In this document: piece by piece, positions 8,878 to 17,658 of the stretch
Position numbering within the stretch: the stretch's first letter is position 1
Layout of the letters: each line of letters begins with the position of its first letter
From: Paenibacillus sp. sptzw28
GTDB taxonomy: Bacteria > Bacillota > Bacilli > Paenibacillales > Paenibacillaceae
Assembly (NCBI RefSeq): GCF_019550795.1
Contig: NZ_CP080545.1
Coordinates: forward strand, 3,506,001-3,570,000
Direction: 5' to 3'
DNA length: 64,000 nucleotides
Program-made: the position numbers and the translations under genes
The notes under the pieces: model-generated
Databases searched by the model: none
What the model saw: the letters and a program-made list of their open reading frames with translations, nothing else
What the model was told of the DNA's origin: nothing

Positions 8878-9259
8878 CTGGAACCACCACCCACTCGAGA
8901 AATTCCAACCGGTTTCCAAACGGATCGTTCAAATAAAAGCGTAGCGCACCTTCACTCGCCCTTGTATCATCATCGGTCATAAGAACATTCTTGCCGTTAA
9001 GATGGTCCCGCAGTGCGTTAATATTGTGAACACGAAATGCAGGATGGGCTTTTACCGCCGGAATGAAGTCCTTTTGAACCCCGATATGAACCTCATGAGT
9101 ACCGCACCGGAACCATACTCCGCCTCTATTCTTTAGGGTCTCCGGCTTCGGAATTTCTTCCCAGCCCAGAAATTCGGCATAAAACCGTCTCGCCTCCGCT
9201 TCGCAGCCCTCAGGGGCGGCCAATTGAACATGATCCACTCCCGAAAATAAGAATGCCAT
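8867..9259 (-). CDS. VOC-family (glyoxalase/bleomycin-resistance fold) protein
   Basis: 130 residues from ATG 9259, which follows AGAGGAGTGAG; the longer upstream frame lacks a ribosome site. FSGVDHVQLAAPEGCEAEARRFYAEFLGW is the classic first beta-alpha-beta-beta-beta module, and AFRVHNINALRDHLNG...FYLNDPFGNRLEFLEW the second. Metal-ligand-like residues (His of DHVQ, Glu of EFLEW) are present. These proteins act as dioxygenases, isomerases or antibiotic binders; the exact role is unclear. First gene of the operon with the methyltransferase and AlkA. Confidence 0.88.
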   Translation of the reverse strand: MAFLFSGVDHVQLAAPEGCEAEARRFYAEFLGWEEIPKPETLKNRGGVWFRCGTHEVHIGVQKDFIPAVKAHPAFRVHNINALRDHLNGKNVLMTDDDTRASEGALRFYLNDPFGNRLEFLEWVVVPGEK

Positions 9260-9449
9260 TGCACTCACTCCTCTTAGTTTCACCATATGAAATACTGTTT
9301 CATTTATATAATTCCATTTTACATAAAAATCCAATAAAAATCCAGTATATTCGTAAAATGCAAAATGAGAAGTTAACCTAGTACAACCTGTAATCTAGCT
9401 CCATATAATATAGTGCGGTAAAGGTCTTCCTACGGGGAGGTGATGCAAT

Positions 9450-9737
9450 ATGACACTTATACTTTCAGGATGGATGCTCTATGCGCTCTGGGTCGTTCTT
9501 GGATTGATGGGCCTTGACTTCCTGGTCGGTTTATATCGTTCACTCAAAGCGGGGGCATTCTCAAGCACTTTGGTACTCAGTTATCTCCAGGATTTGCTCT
9601 ACTATGTCTTCCCTCTGCTTCTGCTTGCGAACCTCGTCACCCTGGATCCGACAGGCTGGTTAGTATTAATAGGTTACTATGTCGGTGCAGTCGGAGTTGC
9701 TCTTAAATATTTAAGCAGCATAAAAAATATTTTCTAA
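9450..9737 (+). CDS. Small membrane protein, holin-like
   Basis: 95 residues with about three hydrophobic helices and a strong GGGGAGGTGATG ribosome site. The length and topology resemble chromosomal phage-holin-like proteins (DxxxGLYRSLKAG near the first turn). No lysin or phage gene is adjacent, so the holin role is only by resemblance. It is monocistronic with its own terminator. Confidence 0.7.
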   Translation: MTLILSGWMLYALWVVLGLMGLDFLVGLYRSLKAGAFSSTLVLSYLQDLLYYVFPLLLLANLVTLDPTGWLVLIGYYVGAVGVALKYLSSIKNIF

Positions 9738-9746
9738 GCGTATACA

Positions 9747-9776
9747 AAATCCCCTAGCAGCGCTTGGGGATTTTTT
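9747..9776 (+). terminator. Rho-independent terminator
   Basis: AAATCCCC and GGGGATTT arms around an 11-nt loop, with T6, directly after the small membrane protein gene. Confidence 0.85.
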
Positions 9777-9791
9777 GCTTTTAAAGCCTGT

Positions 9792-10019
9792 TTATAGCTG
9801 TTTCGCATTATGCTTGAATTTTGCGAGACAGTCCAAGCAAATACACGATTTTCCAACCTGATCAAGCGGCAGAGTTTCGAAAATTTCACGGGGGAAAAAT
9901 TGTTTACTGCACCAGCACGCCCCATCAGGGCAGCCTGCGACTCTCCCGCAGTTATTATCCTGATTGCAAATCGGACAATGATTTCCGGTTCCTTTGGTCA
10001 TTTTACACATCCAATCCAT
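9792..10019 (-). CDS. Cysteine-rich CWC-type small protein
   Basis: 75 residues with a dense Cys pattern: CPICNQDNNC, then CPDGACWC, then CICLDCL. The CWC triplet and spacing fit the Cysteine-rich CWC family, probable zinc-binding proteins of unknown function. Several early Met codons (MDWMCKM) make the exact start uncertain and no ribosome site is obvious. Confidence 0.75.
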   Translation of the reverse strand: MDWMCKMTKGTGNHCPICNQDNNCGRVAGCPDGACWCSKQFFPREIFETLPLDQVGKSCICLDCLAKFKHNAKQL

Positions 10020-10120
10020 AACTGATACATAAAAAACAAACCTCTACAATTTCATTACATTGAATTAATACTGAGCTAAAGCTAATACTGCATAGTAAGA
10101 ACAGAAGGAGGTGTATTGAC

Positions 10121-10192
10121 GTGTATTATGAAGAAGACCGGGTTCCTTTCGATGAAACCGATGAAGAGGTAACCGAAACATTCGAAACCTAA
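10121..10192 (+). CDS. Very small acidic ORF (23 residues)
   Basis: An AGAAGGAGGTG ribosome site (10103-10113) stands 7-8 nt before GTG 10121. The frame encodes MYYEEDRVPFDETDEEVTET plus three residues and then TAA: almost half Asp/Glu, no hydrophobic segment. Its stop overlaps the stop of the convergent HD gene by 3-4 bp. The strong ribosome site is the main argument that it is real. A shorter out-of-frame ATG (10128, 14 codons) is the alternative. Confidence 0.5.
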   Translation: MYYEEDRVPFDETDEEVTETFET

Positions 10193-10839
10193 GCTTCCCC
10201 GTCCCATTCACGGTAGAAGCGCTCTACATAGTGAGCCATATACCGGTGCCGTTCTTCGGCAATTCTTCCAGCGGAAGAAGTATTAATGCTATCCTTCAGC
10301 TTTAGCAATTTTTCGTGAAAATGATTGATCGCCGTACTCTTTCCTAGGCGATATTCCTCTGGTGACATTGAATCCCGCGGTGCCAGCCGCGGGTCATGGA
10401 TCGGGTGACCCTTCCAGCCGGCATACAGAAACGTTCTCCCAATTGCGATAGCCCCTATTGCATCGAGCCGGTCCGCGTCCTGCACAATCTTCCCTTCAAG
10501 CGTCGCCATTGGCGGATTTGCTCCTGCATTGTAGGACATCGTAGAGATGATTTCCATAATGTGCCGGCACTCATCTTCGCTAATTGGCTGACCCGCAAGC
10601 CAATCGCGAACTTTCCGGAGCCCGCCTTCCTTCGACTCATTAAGCTTCTCATCCGCCACATCATGAAGCAGTGCGGCAACGGTGCAGATGAATATGTCCG
10701 CCCCCTCCTCGCGGGCCAACCGCTCGGCCATCCGTACCACACGATTAATATGCCACCAGTCATGGCCTGTCCGATCATTTTCCAATACCGATCTGGCGAA
10801 ACGTTCGGCCGCATCCACGACGGGCTTCCTTTCAAACAT
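10189..10839 (-). CDS. HD-domain phosphohydrolase (YpgQ/YedJ-like)
   Basis: 216 residues from ATG 10839 (GGGGAG upstream; the longer frame lacks a site). Metal ligands follow the HD superfamily order: H in DWWHINRV, HD in ALLHDVADEK, and D in VQDADRLDAIGAIAIGRTF. The conserved GHPIHDP...STAINHFHEKL tail is typical of YpgQ/YedJ enzymes, which hydrolyse nucleotide or pyrophosphate substrates. A phage- or stress-linked role cannot be judged from the sequence. It is monocistronic. Confidence 0.88.
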   Translation of the reverse strand: MFERKPVVDAAERFARSVLENDRTGHDWWHINRVVRMAERLAREEGADIFICTVAALLHDVADEKLNESKEGGLRKVRDWLAGQPISEDECRHIMEIISTMSYNAGANPPMATLEGKIVQDADRLDAIGAIAIGRTFLYAGWKGHPIHDPRLAPRDSMSPEEYRLGKSTAINHFHEKLLKLKDSINTSSAGRIAEERHRYMAHYVERFYREWDGEA

Positions 10840-10964
10840 CAAGACCGCTCCCCTTCTTCTGTAATGCATTAATAACATCATAATTGAGACGATCAGTTTT
10901 TGTAAAATTATTGTCCGGGTCCGGTAGGGGCACCCTCTCAAGCTGCTTATTAAGGTTCACACAA

Positions 10965-11005
10965 TAAAAAAGCCCTGCATCGATATCTTGTACCGATGTA
11001 AGGCT
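10965..11005 (-). terminator. Rho-independent terminator of the epimerase unit
   Basis: On the minus strand, AGCCTTACATCG pairs with CGATGCAGGGCT around a short loop and is followed by T6. It ends the aldo/keto reductase-epimerase transcript about 40 bp after the original epimerase stop at 11044. Confidence 0.75.
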
Positions 11006-11043
11006 ATTATTGCATCTGTCTGAGGTCTGACGGTCTTACCCGG

Positions 11044-11970
11044 TTAAATGCCCCACCATTGCAGATTGGCATACGGATAATGAGCTTCATTACCTTCCAT
11101 CAAGGCTGTATAAAATTCGGCAAAGTTATAGACAGGCTTGTAACCAAGCAGCCTCTGGGCCTTATCTATCGACCAATATGTGTATCCCCACATAGCGAGC
11201 AGCTCTTAAATATTTCCTCCACGAAGGTTAACCATTTGCGAGACTCCGGGAAAATACGATTCCAACAGCGCATCGGGCTCGCTTCTCCACTGTTTAAATT
11301 CTTCCTGCGGAAAAGGAACGTCGGCCATTATATTAATATTAAATGCATCGAAACCGATTGTATCGTTTTCCAGACCTGCCAGGAAGGCTTCCGCCACATC
11401 GCGGTCATCGATGCCGCCTTTCAGCAATCGGAAACCATAGTAGAGGAAATTCTCGGGCACGAACATACCCAGCCGGTAAGCGATTGTCTTGATGCCGTGA
11501 TTACGGCTGTAGAAATCCGCTGCCTCCTCACACAGCTTCTTGCTGTAACCGTAGAAATCCGTCGGCAATAGGGGAAGATCCTCCGTTACTATAGCGAAGC
11601 TATCTTTGGAAGCCTTAATACTTTCACCGTATACCCCCATAGTGCTGCACAGAAGTACTTTGTTTATACCGCAAATCCGGGCAGCTTCATAGATAATATT
11701 ATATGTTCCTTCTATATTAAGCTTCCAGAAATCGTCTCTCGTATATTTGGATAGATGAATGCCGTGTAACGCGGCGGCGTGAACAACAGCATCCACCCCT
11801 TCAACAGCTTTAAGCACACTTTCTTTGCTTGTTACATCACCATTAATGAACCGGAATGGAGTCTCGATATTCCGATAATCCATCAATACCGGTTCATGAC
11901 CTTGCTGCGCCAAAGCCGGTGCAAGCACTCGTCCAAGATTGCCGGCAGCGCCGGTGATGAGCACTTTCAT
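11044..11970 (-). pseudogene. NAD-dependent epimerase/dehydratase, interrupted by in-frame TAA
   Basis: An extended-SDR sugar epimerase: MKVLITGAAGNLGRVLAPAL (NAD-binding GxxGxxG), then FYGYSKKLCEEAA with the YxxxK catalytic pair. Translation stops at TAA 11208-11206 after 254 residues. The same frame continues for 53 codons (ELLAMWGYTYWSIDKAQRLL and onward, including GYKPVYNFAEFY) to TAA 11046-11044. That is the expected C-terminal region of such epimerases, so this is a premature stop without frameshift. The start overlaps the aldo/keto reductase stop by 4 bp (ATGA). The truncated form keeps the NAD site but loses part of the substrate domain, and activity is doubtful. Confidence 0.8.
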
Positions 11971-12865
11971 GGCTTTTGACCCGCATCCTCGAGACGACGC
12001 TTTGCTTCTTCATAAACATCCGGCGCTAATGGGCCTTGTTCCGCCGCTCTTATATTTTCATGAAGATGTTCCGGTTTCTTCGTACCGACGATCGTAGTAT
12101 GCATATCCGGGTGGGTTAATGTGAAGCGCAGCATGAAGGCGGTACGGCTTTCTCCGTCATCAAGCAGCTCGTCCAGCTTCGCTTTATCCCAATGCTCCCA
12201 GCGGTCAGTGCTGCCAAGTCCGGCTCCCGGCTCGCCCCGACCTACCCCGCCGCGAATAATGGTTCCCGCCCCGGCGTGAGCCGCTTGCGAGATTATATTC
12301 TCATGAACTCTTTCCAAGGCGGAGTATGGGATTTGAAACGAATCGAATAATCCGGAGTTAATGAACGTTTCAATATGGGGCAAAGTCGAGGAAATCCCGA
12401 TCCATCGGACTTTGCCGGATACCTGTACTTCCTTCAAGACATCAAGCAGCTGCCCCTCATCGGCTTGTTCAACCGTCGGGTTATGTAACTGCCATAAATC
12501 GATGTAATCCGTCTTCATTCTTCGCAAGCTTGTCTCAATATTGTGCATAAGATTATCCCTTGTCCATACATGAGGCGTCTCGTCGTGGTGGCCGGCGTTC
12601 ACGACCGTACAACCGCACTTCGTAGCAAGCAAATACTCTCCGCGACGGTGGTTGATGAACTGTCCGATGTACTCTTCGCTCAATCCGTAATCATAAGCCG
12701 TGTCGATAAAATTAATGCCGGCATCGAGCACCGCGTTCAATATCCGTTCCGCCTCCGCGCCTGTTACGGGACGTCGCTCCAAATGCGCGGCCCTCGTATT
12801 TCCATAGCGCCAAAACCCAATCGTGTCACTTCAAGGCTGGTCCGGCCCAGAATGGCTTTTTGCAT
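11967..12865 (-). pseudogene. Aldo/keto reductase, broken by a one-base frameshift near the N-terminus
   Basis: ATG 12865 follows GAGAGGAG and reads MQKAILGRTSLEVTRLGFGA then MEIRGPRIW, a normal AKR start, before running to a stop. The rest of the enzyme is in another frame: RRPVTGAEAERILNAVLDAG, INFIDTAYDYGLSEEY (catalytic Asp/Tyr) and onward to TGA 11967. Five bases lie between the TGG codon and the CGT codon where six are expected (around 12774-12780), so a single-base deletion explains it. It is the first gene of a two-gene unit with the broken epimerase. Confidence 0.8.
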
Positions 12866-12975
12866 AATAACAGCTCTCCTCTCAAACTCCTAAGCTTGCC
12901 GTAGAGACAATATGGACAGAAAAAAGAACGCAGTTATTTTCTTGTACCCTCCAATAATGAATCCGAACCGCAGCC

Positions 12976-13716
12976 CTATAATGTTTGTCCGCTGTCAATA
13001 GTTATGATTTGACCTGTCATCGCTTCTTGCTCTAGCACGGCGCAAATAAAATCAGCGATATCCTCCGGTGTTGAAATTCTCTGCAGCGGCAGACTTGGAG
13101 CCAGCTTCTTCATTTGCTCTTCCCTTCCTTCCCACCATCTTGTAGCAACCGCGCCCGGTACAACGCAGGAGACTCTAATATATGGAGCGAGGGCATGCGC
13201 TAACGACTTAGTAAGTCCATGTACCGCAGCTTTGGACACTGCGTACGGAAGCGAGGATCCAACACCTGTCTGTCCCGCAATACTGCCGAGATTGACAATA
13301 GCCCCCTGTTTATTTTGTTTCATGTAAGCAGCCGCGGCTCGCGCACAGTAGAACATCCCTTTGACATTCACATTATAAAGCTCATCCCAGATTTGCTCTG
13401 TCGCCGCTTCGAGATCGCCTAGGGGGATGTGCCTTGTAATCGCGGCATTATTGACGAGCAAATCAACGGACCCGAATTGCTGCACAACAATTTTCACCAT
13501 CTCGCGCACTTCCCGGTCCCGGGAAACATCAGCTTTAACCACTATCGCTCGCCCGCCGGATTCGTTTATTAGTCGAGCTGTTTCCTCCGCCTCGAGCTTG
13601 GAACGTGAATAATTCACCGCCACCGCTGCACCCCGCCCGGCGAGCTCGATACATACCGCTCTTCCGATCCCGGTACCGCCGCCGGTGACGAGAGCCGCTT
13701 TACCCATCAGGTTCAA
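12976..13716 (-). CDS. SDR-family oxidoreductase (FabG-like)
   Basis: 246 residues. GKAALVTGGGTGIGRAV is the NAD(P)-binding TGxxxGIG motif, LLVNNAAIT the NNAG-type motif, and YAVSKAAVHGLTKSLAHAL carries the YxxxK catalytic pair with the Ser in NLGSIAGQTGVGSSLPYAV. It ends with MTGQIITIDSGQTL. The start is TTG 13716, favoured because AAGGAGTG sits about 8 nt upstream; ATG 13707 is too far from it. Divergent from a LysR regulator, which is a likely controller. The substrate could be a sugar, ketone or acyl compound. Confidence 0.9.
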   Translation of the reverse strand: MNLMGKAALVTGGGTGIGRAVCIELAGRGAAVAVNYSRSKLEAEETARLINESGGRAIVVKADVSRDREVREMVKIVVQQFGSVDLLVNNAAITRHIPLGDLEAATEQIWDELYNVNVKGMFYCARAAAAYMKQNKQGAIVNLGSIAGQTGVGSSLPYAVSKAAVHGLTKSLAHALAPYIRVSCVVPGAVATRWWEGREEQMKKLAPSLPLQRISTPEDIADFICAVLEQEAMTGQIITIDSGQTL

Positions 13717-13838
13717 TATCGATCACTCCTTATCAGCTTGATATAAATGATTGTATATTGACTTCTCGAATTTGTATAATTGAATATAACAAAGGATCAA
13801 TTCAATTTTCTTGAACTATATTGCAGGGGGAACCACAG

Positions 13839-14726
13839 ATGGATCTTAAAACATTAAAAACATTTCATTTGATCGTTCATTATGGAAGTTTTGTTCGTGC
13901 AGCCGAAGAAATGAATTACGCTCAATCCACCGTTACGATGCAAATCCAGAAGCTTGAATCTGATTTGGGGATTCAGTTGATTGAACGGGGGAAAAATATC
14001 CGGTTAACGGAAGCCGGCAGACTGTTTCATGAACAAAGTGTGCAAATTGTAAAGAATATGGAACGGCTGCAAAGCAGCATGTCGGATTTGCAATTAGGCG
14101 AGGCGGGCAATATTCGTTTAGGGGTGACCGAGCCATCTGCCAGTTACCGGTTACCAGGCATTTTAGAACGGTTTTTAACCCGTTTTCCGAAGATTCGGAT
14201 TTCCGTAGACATCGGCAGTACAGCAGCACTTTGCGAACGGCTTCACAGAGGCGAACTTGACTTGGCTTTAGGTTCCGCACCGGAGCTCGGATCCGGTCTT
14301 TATTTTGAACCGTTATTTGTGGAACAGTTTGTAATTCTGATTCCCGACCTTCATCCACTTTCCTCGAAACATGTCATTACGACTGAGGATATCAGAGGAC
14401 ATCGAATGCTTATAACATCAGCCAACTGTCCCTATCGCCAGAAACTGGAGATTATCCTGCAGGAAACAGGCATAATTCCGCTGGACACGATGGAGATTGG
14501 CAGTATGTCAGCTTTGAAATACTATGTCGCGGCGGGGTTAGGTATCGCCCTGGTGCCGAATATTATCTTGCAACCAGCCCCATCCGGCACAATAATGCGG
14601 GAATTGCAGGGTAATGCGATTAATATGACAAGCGGTCTTCTTACTAAATCCTCCGAATATCCATTGAAACTGGCAGGCGCCAGCCTCTATCAATTTCTGA
14701 AGCGAGAGCTTCTGAAAGCCGGCTGA
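13839..14726 (+). CDS. LysR-family transcriptional regulator
   Basis: 295 residues from ATG 13839 (AGGGGG upstream). The N-terminal winged helix-turn-helix is LKTFHLIVHYGSFVRAAEEM then NYAQSTVTMQIQKLESDLGI. The remainder forms the periplasmic-binding-like effector domain. It is divergent from the FabG-like gene, with about 120 bp of shared intergenic DNA containing AT-rich sequence and LysR-style interrupted dyads, and probably controls that gene. Confidence 0.92.
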   Translation: MDLKTLKTFHLIVHYGSFVRAAEEMNYAQSTVTMQIQKLESDLGIQLIERGKNIRLTEAGRLFHEQSVQIVKNMERLQSSMSDLQLGEAGNIRLGVTEPSASYRLPGILERFLTRFPKIRISVDIGSTAALCERLHRGELDLALGSAPELGSGLYFEPLFVEQFVILIPDLHPLSSKHVITTEDIRGHRMLITSANCPYRQKLEIILQETGIIPLDTMEIGSMSALKYYVAAGLGIALVPNIILQPAPSGTIMRELQGNAINMTSGLLTKSSEYPLKLAGASLYQFLKRELLKAG

Positions 14727-14822
14727 TGCACTTCATTCAATTGAATCAGACAGGTATATATCTGAGCCGGCCGGTTCCTCTATAAGAGAGCCCAACAATC
14801 GCAGGGGAAATTAACCCATAAT

Positions 14823-14863
14823 AAAAAACAGCAGCCAAGGTATTATCCTTGAACGTGCTGTTT
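14823..14863 (-). terminator. Rho-independent terminator
   Basis: On the minus strand, AACAGCA and TTCAAGG pair with CCTTGG and TGCTGTT, followed by T6. It ends the MFS gene at 14897. Confidence 0.8.
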
Positions 14864-14896
14864 ATTTGATAATATCAATATGGTATCCTGCCAATT

Positions 14897-16063
14897 TTAA
14901 GCCATCTCCGAAATACCCCTCTTCCGAAGTAGGAAGGAAGCGATGGCTATCGCTAACCCAACTGCATAGGTGGAGCTTGAAATCCAGGGATTATGAATGA
15001 CGGTGGAAGTGGAACTCACGATCAAGCCCCCCGCTCCCGCTCCAATCGCCACACCCAAATGAGTAATCGAGGTATTGACGCTGAGAACGAAATTCGACGA
15101 CTGAGGCGCCTGTTGAACAAAGTAGGTTTGAAGGGCTGGCGCTGTAACGAATATTGAAAACATCCAAATCACGAGCACTGCCAATCCCAGCACCAACGAG
15201 GCGGAAGCTATAGGGAGAAATGCAAGTGCTGCCGCAGAAACAACCAGACTGAAGCCGATGATTCTTGCTGTCCCCCATTTATCAACACCAAAACCGCCAA
15301 GACGCGTTCCGGCCACACCGAAAACTCCCAAAACAAGCATCATTATTCCTACACTTGACGCTTTCATGTGAAGGATACTTTGAAGAAACGGAGTTAAATA
15401 CGTGAATATAACCGAATTGCCCGTGTTCCAAAATAAAGAAAGCAGTAATCCGCTGATAATAAGGGGATTTCGTAATACAGTCATTTGGCTTTTAAATGAA
15501 ACCGGAGCATCCCCTTCAATCTCCGGAAGCAGGCGGACCATTCCAATCAACACCACAAGGGTAACAATTCCAAGCACCGCAAAAATGAATTGCCAACTGA
15601 ACCAATTCGTAATCGCGATTCCTATCGGTACACCCAGTACCATTGCGCTGCTGAATCCAAGAACGATCTTGCCGATCGCACTGCCAATTCGATCTGCCGG
15701 GACCAGTTTGGCGACGGAACTTAGAGCAGCTACAATGAAGACGCCTGCACTGACCCCAAGGATCAACCGCGCTGCCATCAAGACGGCATATTGTGTACTT
15801 AAGAATGAAGCCAGGGAGCCGATTATAAACACAGCAAGCGAAGCAATGAGCAGTTTTTTTCGGCCGACACGGGAAGTAAGCGTTACAATAATCGGGGTTC
15901 CAATCGCGTAGGCAATCGAATATACGGTGATCAACTGACCGGCAAGGGCTATGGATATATTCAGGTCATCAGCGATGATATTGAGAATCCCGGCAACGAC
16001 GAGTTCCACAGTTGCAACAAGAAAGGCCCCTAATGAAAGAAGATAAATGTTTAATCGGTTCAT
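14897..16063 (-). CDS. MFS efflux transporter (AraJ-like), paralogue of 6180-7382
   Basis: 388 residues with 12 predicted helices. The start MNRLNIYLLSLGAFLVATVE and the block ALAGQLITVYSIAYAIGTP mirror the MFS gene at 6180. TSRVGRKKLLIASLAVF is the loop 2-3 MFS signature. Likely a proton-coupled exporter of drugs or sugars, with unknown substrate. No repressor gene is adjacent on the same strand; the LysR gene is convergent with it. The preceding 330 bp hold its promoter. Confidence 0.9.
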   Translation of the reverse strand: MNRLNIYLLSLGAFLVATVELVVAGILNIIADDLNISIALAGQLITVYSIAYAIGTPIIVTLTSRVGRKKLLIASLAVFIIGSLASFLSTQYAVLMAARLILGVSAGVFIVAALSSVAKLVPADRIGSAIGKIVLGFSSAMVLGVPIGIAITNWFSWQFIFAVLGIVTLVVLIGMVRLLPEIEGDAPVSFKSQMTVLRNPLIISGLLLSLFWNTGNSVIFTYLTPFLQSILHMKASSVGIMMLVLGVFGVAGTRLGGFGVDKWGTARIIGFSLVVSAAALAFLPIASASLVLGLAVLVIWMFSIFVTAPALQTYFVQQAPQSSNFVLSVNTSITHLGVAIGAGAGGLIVSSTSTVIHNPWISSSTYAVGLAIAIASFLLRKRGISEMA

Positions 16064-16390
16064 ATTAATAATTCCTCTCTTTTGCCTAATTACAAGCTAT
16101 GGCGTATCATTATATTTCGTAATATTTGGACCAGATTCATGGCTAGCACATGTCTGGCCTGCTGTTGGTTCTTATTATATTGAAGTAACGAAATTTATGT
16201 AAGAAGGCAAATCATTTTGACATAGTCCTTTTTAATGGATCAACTTACTTTTTGTAACTTTAAATCTCTGTAACAGTTGAAATGTGATGCGGCTATCACG
16301 GAAAGATACAGAATCAATAAAGAAGCCAGCCCGCTCCTCCCGGAGTTCGGCTGGCTTGTTTTCCTCGTTATCCATTTAGTTCTTTGTCTA
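16064..16390. other. Intergenic region, no gene seen
   Basis: About 330 bp, AT-rich, with no ORF carrying a ribosome site. It must contain the promoter of the MFS gene on the minus strand; AT-rich dyad-like sequence around 16105-16125 (ATTATATTTCGTAATAT) could be an operator. A terminator for the RDD gene lies at its right end. Confidence 0.5.
16324..16358 (-). terminator. Rho-independent terminator
   Basis: Perfect 9-bp arms AAGCCAGCC and GGCTGGCTT with a GC-rich inner stem (CTCC/GGAG). Downstream of the RDD gene; on the minus strand a CTTCTTTATT run follows. Confidence 0.75.
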
Positions 16391-16798
16391 TTAGTTATAC
16401 CTCACATACGTTCCGGCTATGAAATCATGTATCGCGCGTTTATCATCACGTAATCCGACCATAAAAGCACTCACTATGATTCCGATTCCCACGGTTAATA
16501 CATATACCAAAGCACCTAATAATATACGAAGCAGCATTGTCCCTATACCCACTTTTTCGCCATTAACTTTAGCAATTCGAATTCCGACGGTTCTTTTCCC
16601 GATCGTGTAGCCGGACCAAAGTACAGGCAGGAAAATCCCATATAAAAACTCAATGGCCGTTGTGAAATAATCGCCTTCCCAATCTCCTGCAATGAAATAA
16701 CTAATGATGCTCAGCGGCAAGGAAACAATAAATGCGTCCAACAAATTCGCCGCGAGCCGTACCCAGAAACCTGCCGGACGTTCAATTGTTAGTCCCAA
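16391..16798 (-). CDS. RDD-family membrane protein
   Basis: 135 residues. An R and aspartates in the first helix region (GFWVRLAANLLDAFIV) give the R-D-D pattern, with WSGYTIGKRTVGIRIAKVNG between helices, typical of RDD proteins. Three to four membrane helices. The family includes putative ion exchangers and polytopic proteins of unknown role. TTG 16798 is preceded by AGGAAGGTGGGG. Confidence 0.85.
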   Translation of the reverse strand: MGLTIERPAGFWVRLAANLLDAFIVSLPLSIISYFIAGDWEGDYFTTAIEFLYGIFLPVLWSGYTIGKRTVGIRIAKVNGEKVGIGTMLLRILLGALVYVLTVGIGIIVSAFMVGLRDDKRAIHDFIAGTYVRYN

Positions 16799-16892
16799 TG
16801 CCCCACCTTCCTGTCTGTTCGATACAATATATGGCTATTTTACCCATTCAAGCACTAAATACTCGCGCTGCCTCTCAAAAAAAAACGAAAGA

Positions 16893-17423
16893 CTACCCTG
16901 CGACAATAACGATCAGCAGGGCTGTAGCCATACCGATCAGGCAGCCGGCCATACAGTCCGACGGGTAATGCACGCCAAGATAAATTCGCGATAGACCGAC
17001 TGTAAACGCCAGCGGCAATAATAAATACGAGATCCAGTCCGATGCGAAAAGAAACGGCGTCACAGTTGAGAAGACTGCTGTCGTATGACCGGAAGGAAAT
17101 GAATAATCCTTTAGCGGATTGATCAAGATTTTCGTCCCCTGTATGGCTTCATAAGGTCTTGATCGTTGTATCTTCTTCTTGACAATAACGGCAAGAATGT
17201 GGCTGAAGCTCAGGGCGGCCAAACCTTGCCAACCTATTCCTCTCCATGGTTCAGGTGCAAACAGGATAACGCCGAGCATACACAGAATCGTACATGCCGC
17301 ACTGCCGATATGGGTAGTCCATCTAAGCAGGCGATCGAGAACGAAATGGCTAAGCGTATGATTGCACCATAGAAACATCCGGTTGTCCCGTTCCCGCAGC
17401 CATTGGTAACAGCGAGCTTTCAT
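16893..17423 (-). CDS. PAP2-family phosphatase (BcrC/lipid phosphatase type)
   Basis: 176 residues from ATG 17423, chosen because GGAGTGGTG precedes it. The three phosphatase motifs are KKIQRSRP (KxxxxxxRP form), PSGHTTAVF and SRIYLGVHYPSD, the last two carrying the catalytic His residues. About five membrane helices. Predicted to dephosphorylate a lipid phosphate such as undecaprenyl diphosphate or phosphatidate at the membrane. It follows the MFS remnant and broken glycosyltransferase on the same strand, suggesting a former lipid-metabolism operon. Confidence 0.9.
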   Translation of the reverse strand: MKARCYQWLRERDNRMFLWCNHTLSHFVLDRLLRWTTHIGSAACTILCMLGVILFAPEPWRGIGWQGLAALSFSHILAVIVKKKIQRSRPYEAIQGTKILINPLKDYSFPSGHTTAVFSTVTPFLFASDWISYLLLPLAFTVGLSRIYLGVHYPSDCMAGCLIGMATALLIVIVAG

Positions 17424-17455
17424 TTCACACCACTCCATCTTGAATCAAGGGAGCT

Positions 17456-17655
17456 TTACTCCCCGGCAGCAGGCCTTCTCTTACCCTTGTACACTGTCTC
17501 TGTTCCGTCCTGACGCACTGGATTAATCCAGTAAAACAACATAATGGCAGAAAGCAGCACTGCACTTACGGCAACCGTTACCGTTTCGTCGAAGCGATCC
17601 GCCATCCATCCGCCGGCAATAGGCCAGTCAAGAAAAGTATCATTAAACGTCCCAT
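17456..17655 (-). pseudogene. Remnant of an MFS-type membrane protein
   Basis: The minus strand begins MGRLMILFLTGLLP in one frame and continues in another as IAGGWMADRFDETVTVAV, then a hydrophobic helix and a basic tail ending at TAA 17456. The two pieces join naturally as an MFS-like helix-loop-helix (G-W-M-A-D-R-F), so at least one frameshift is present. At about 65 codons it is far too short for a transporter, so a large internal or N-terminal part is lost. It sits exactly between the glycosyltransferase and PAP2 genes. Confidence 0.6.
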
Positions 17656-17658
17656 ATA

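Noticed and set aside
9450..9737. Prophage remnant signalled by the holin-like gene
   Set aside because: No lysin, structural or integrase genes nearby; surrounding genes are ordinary chromosomal ones.
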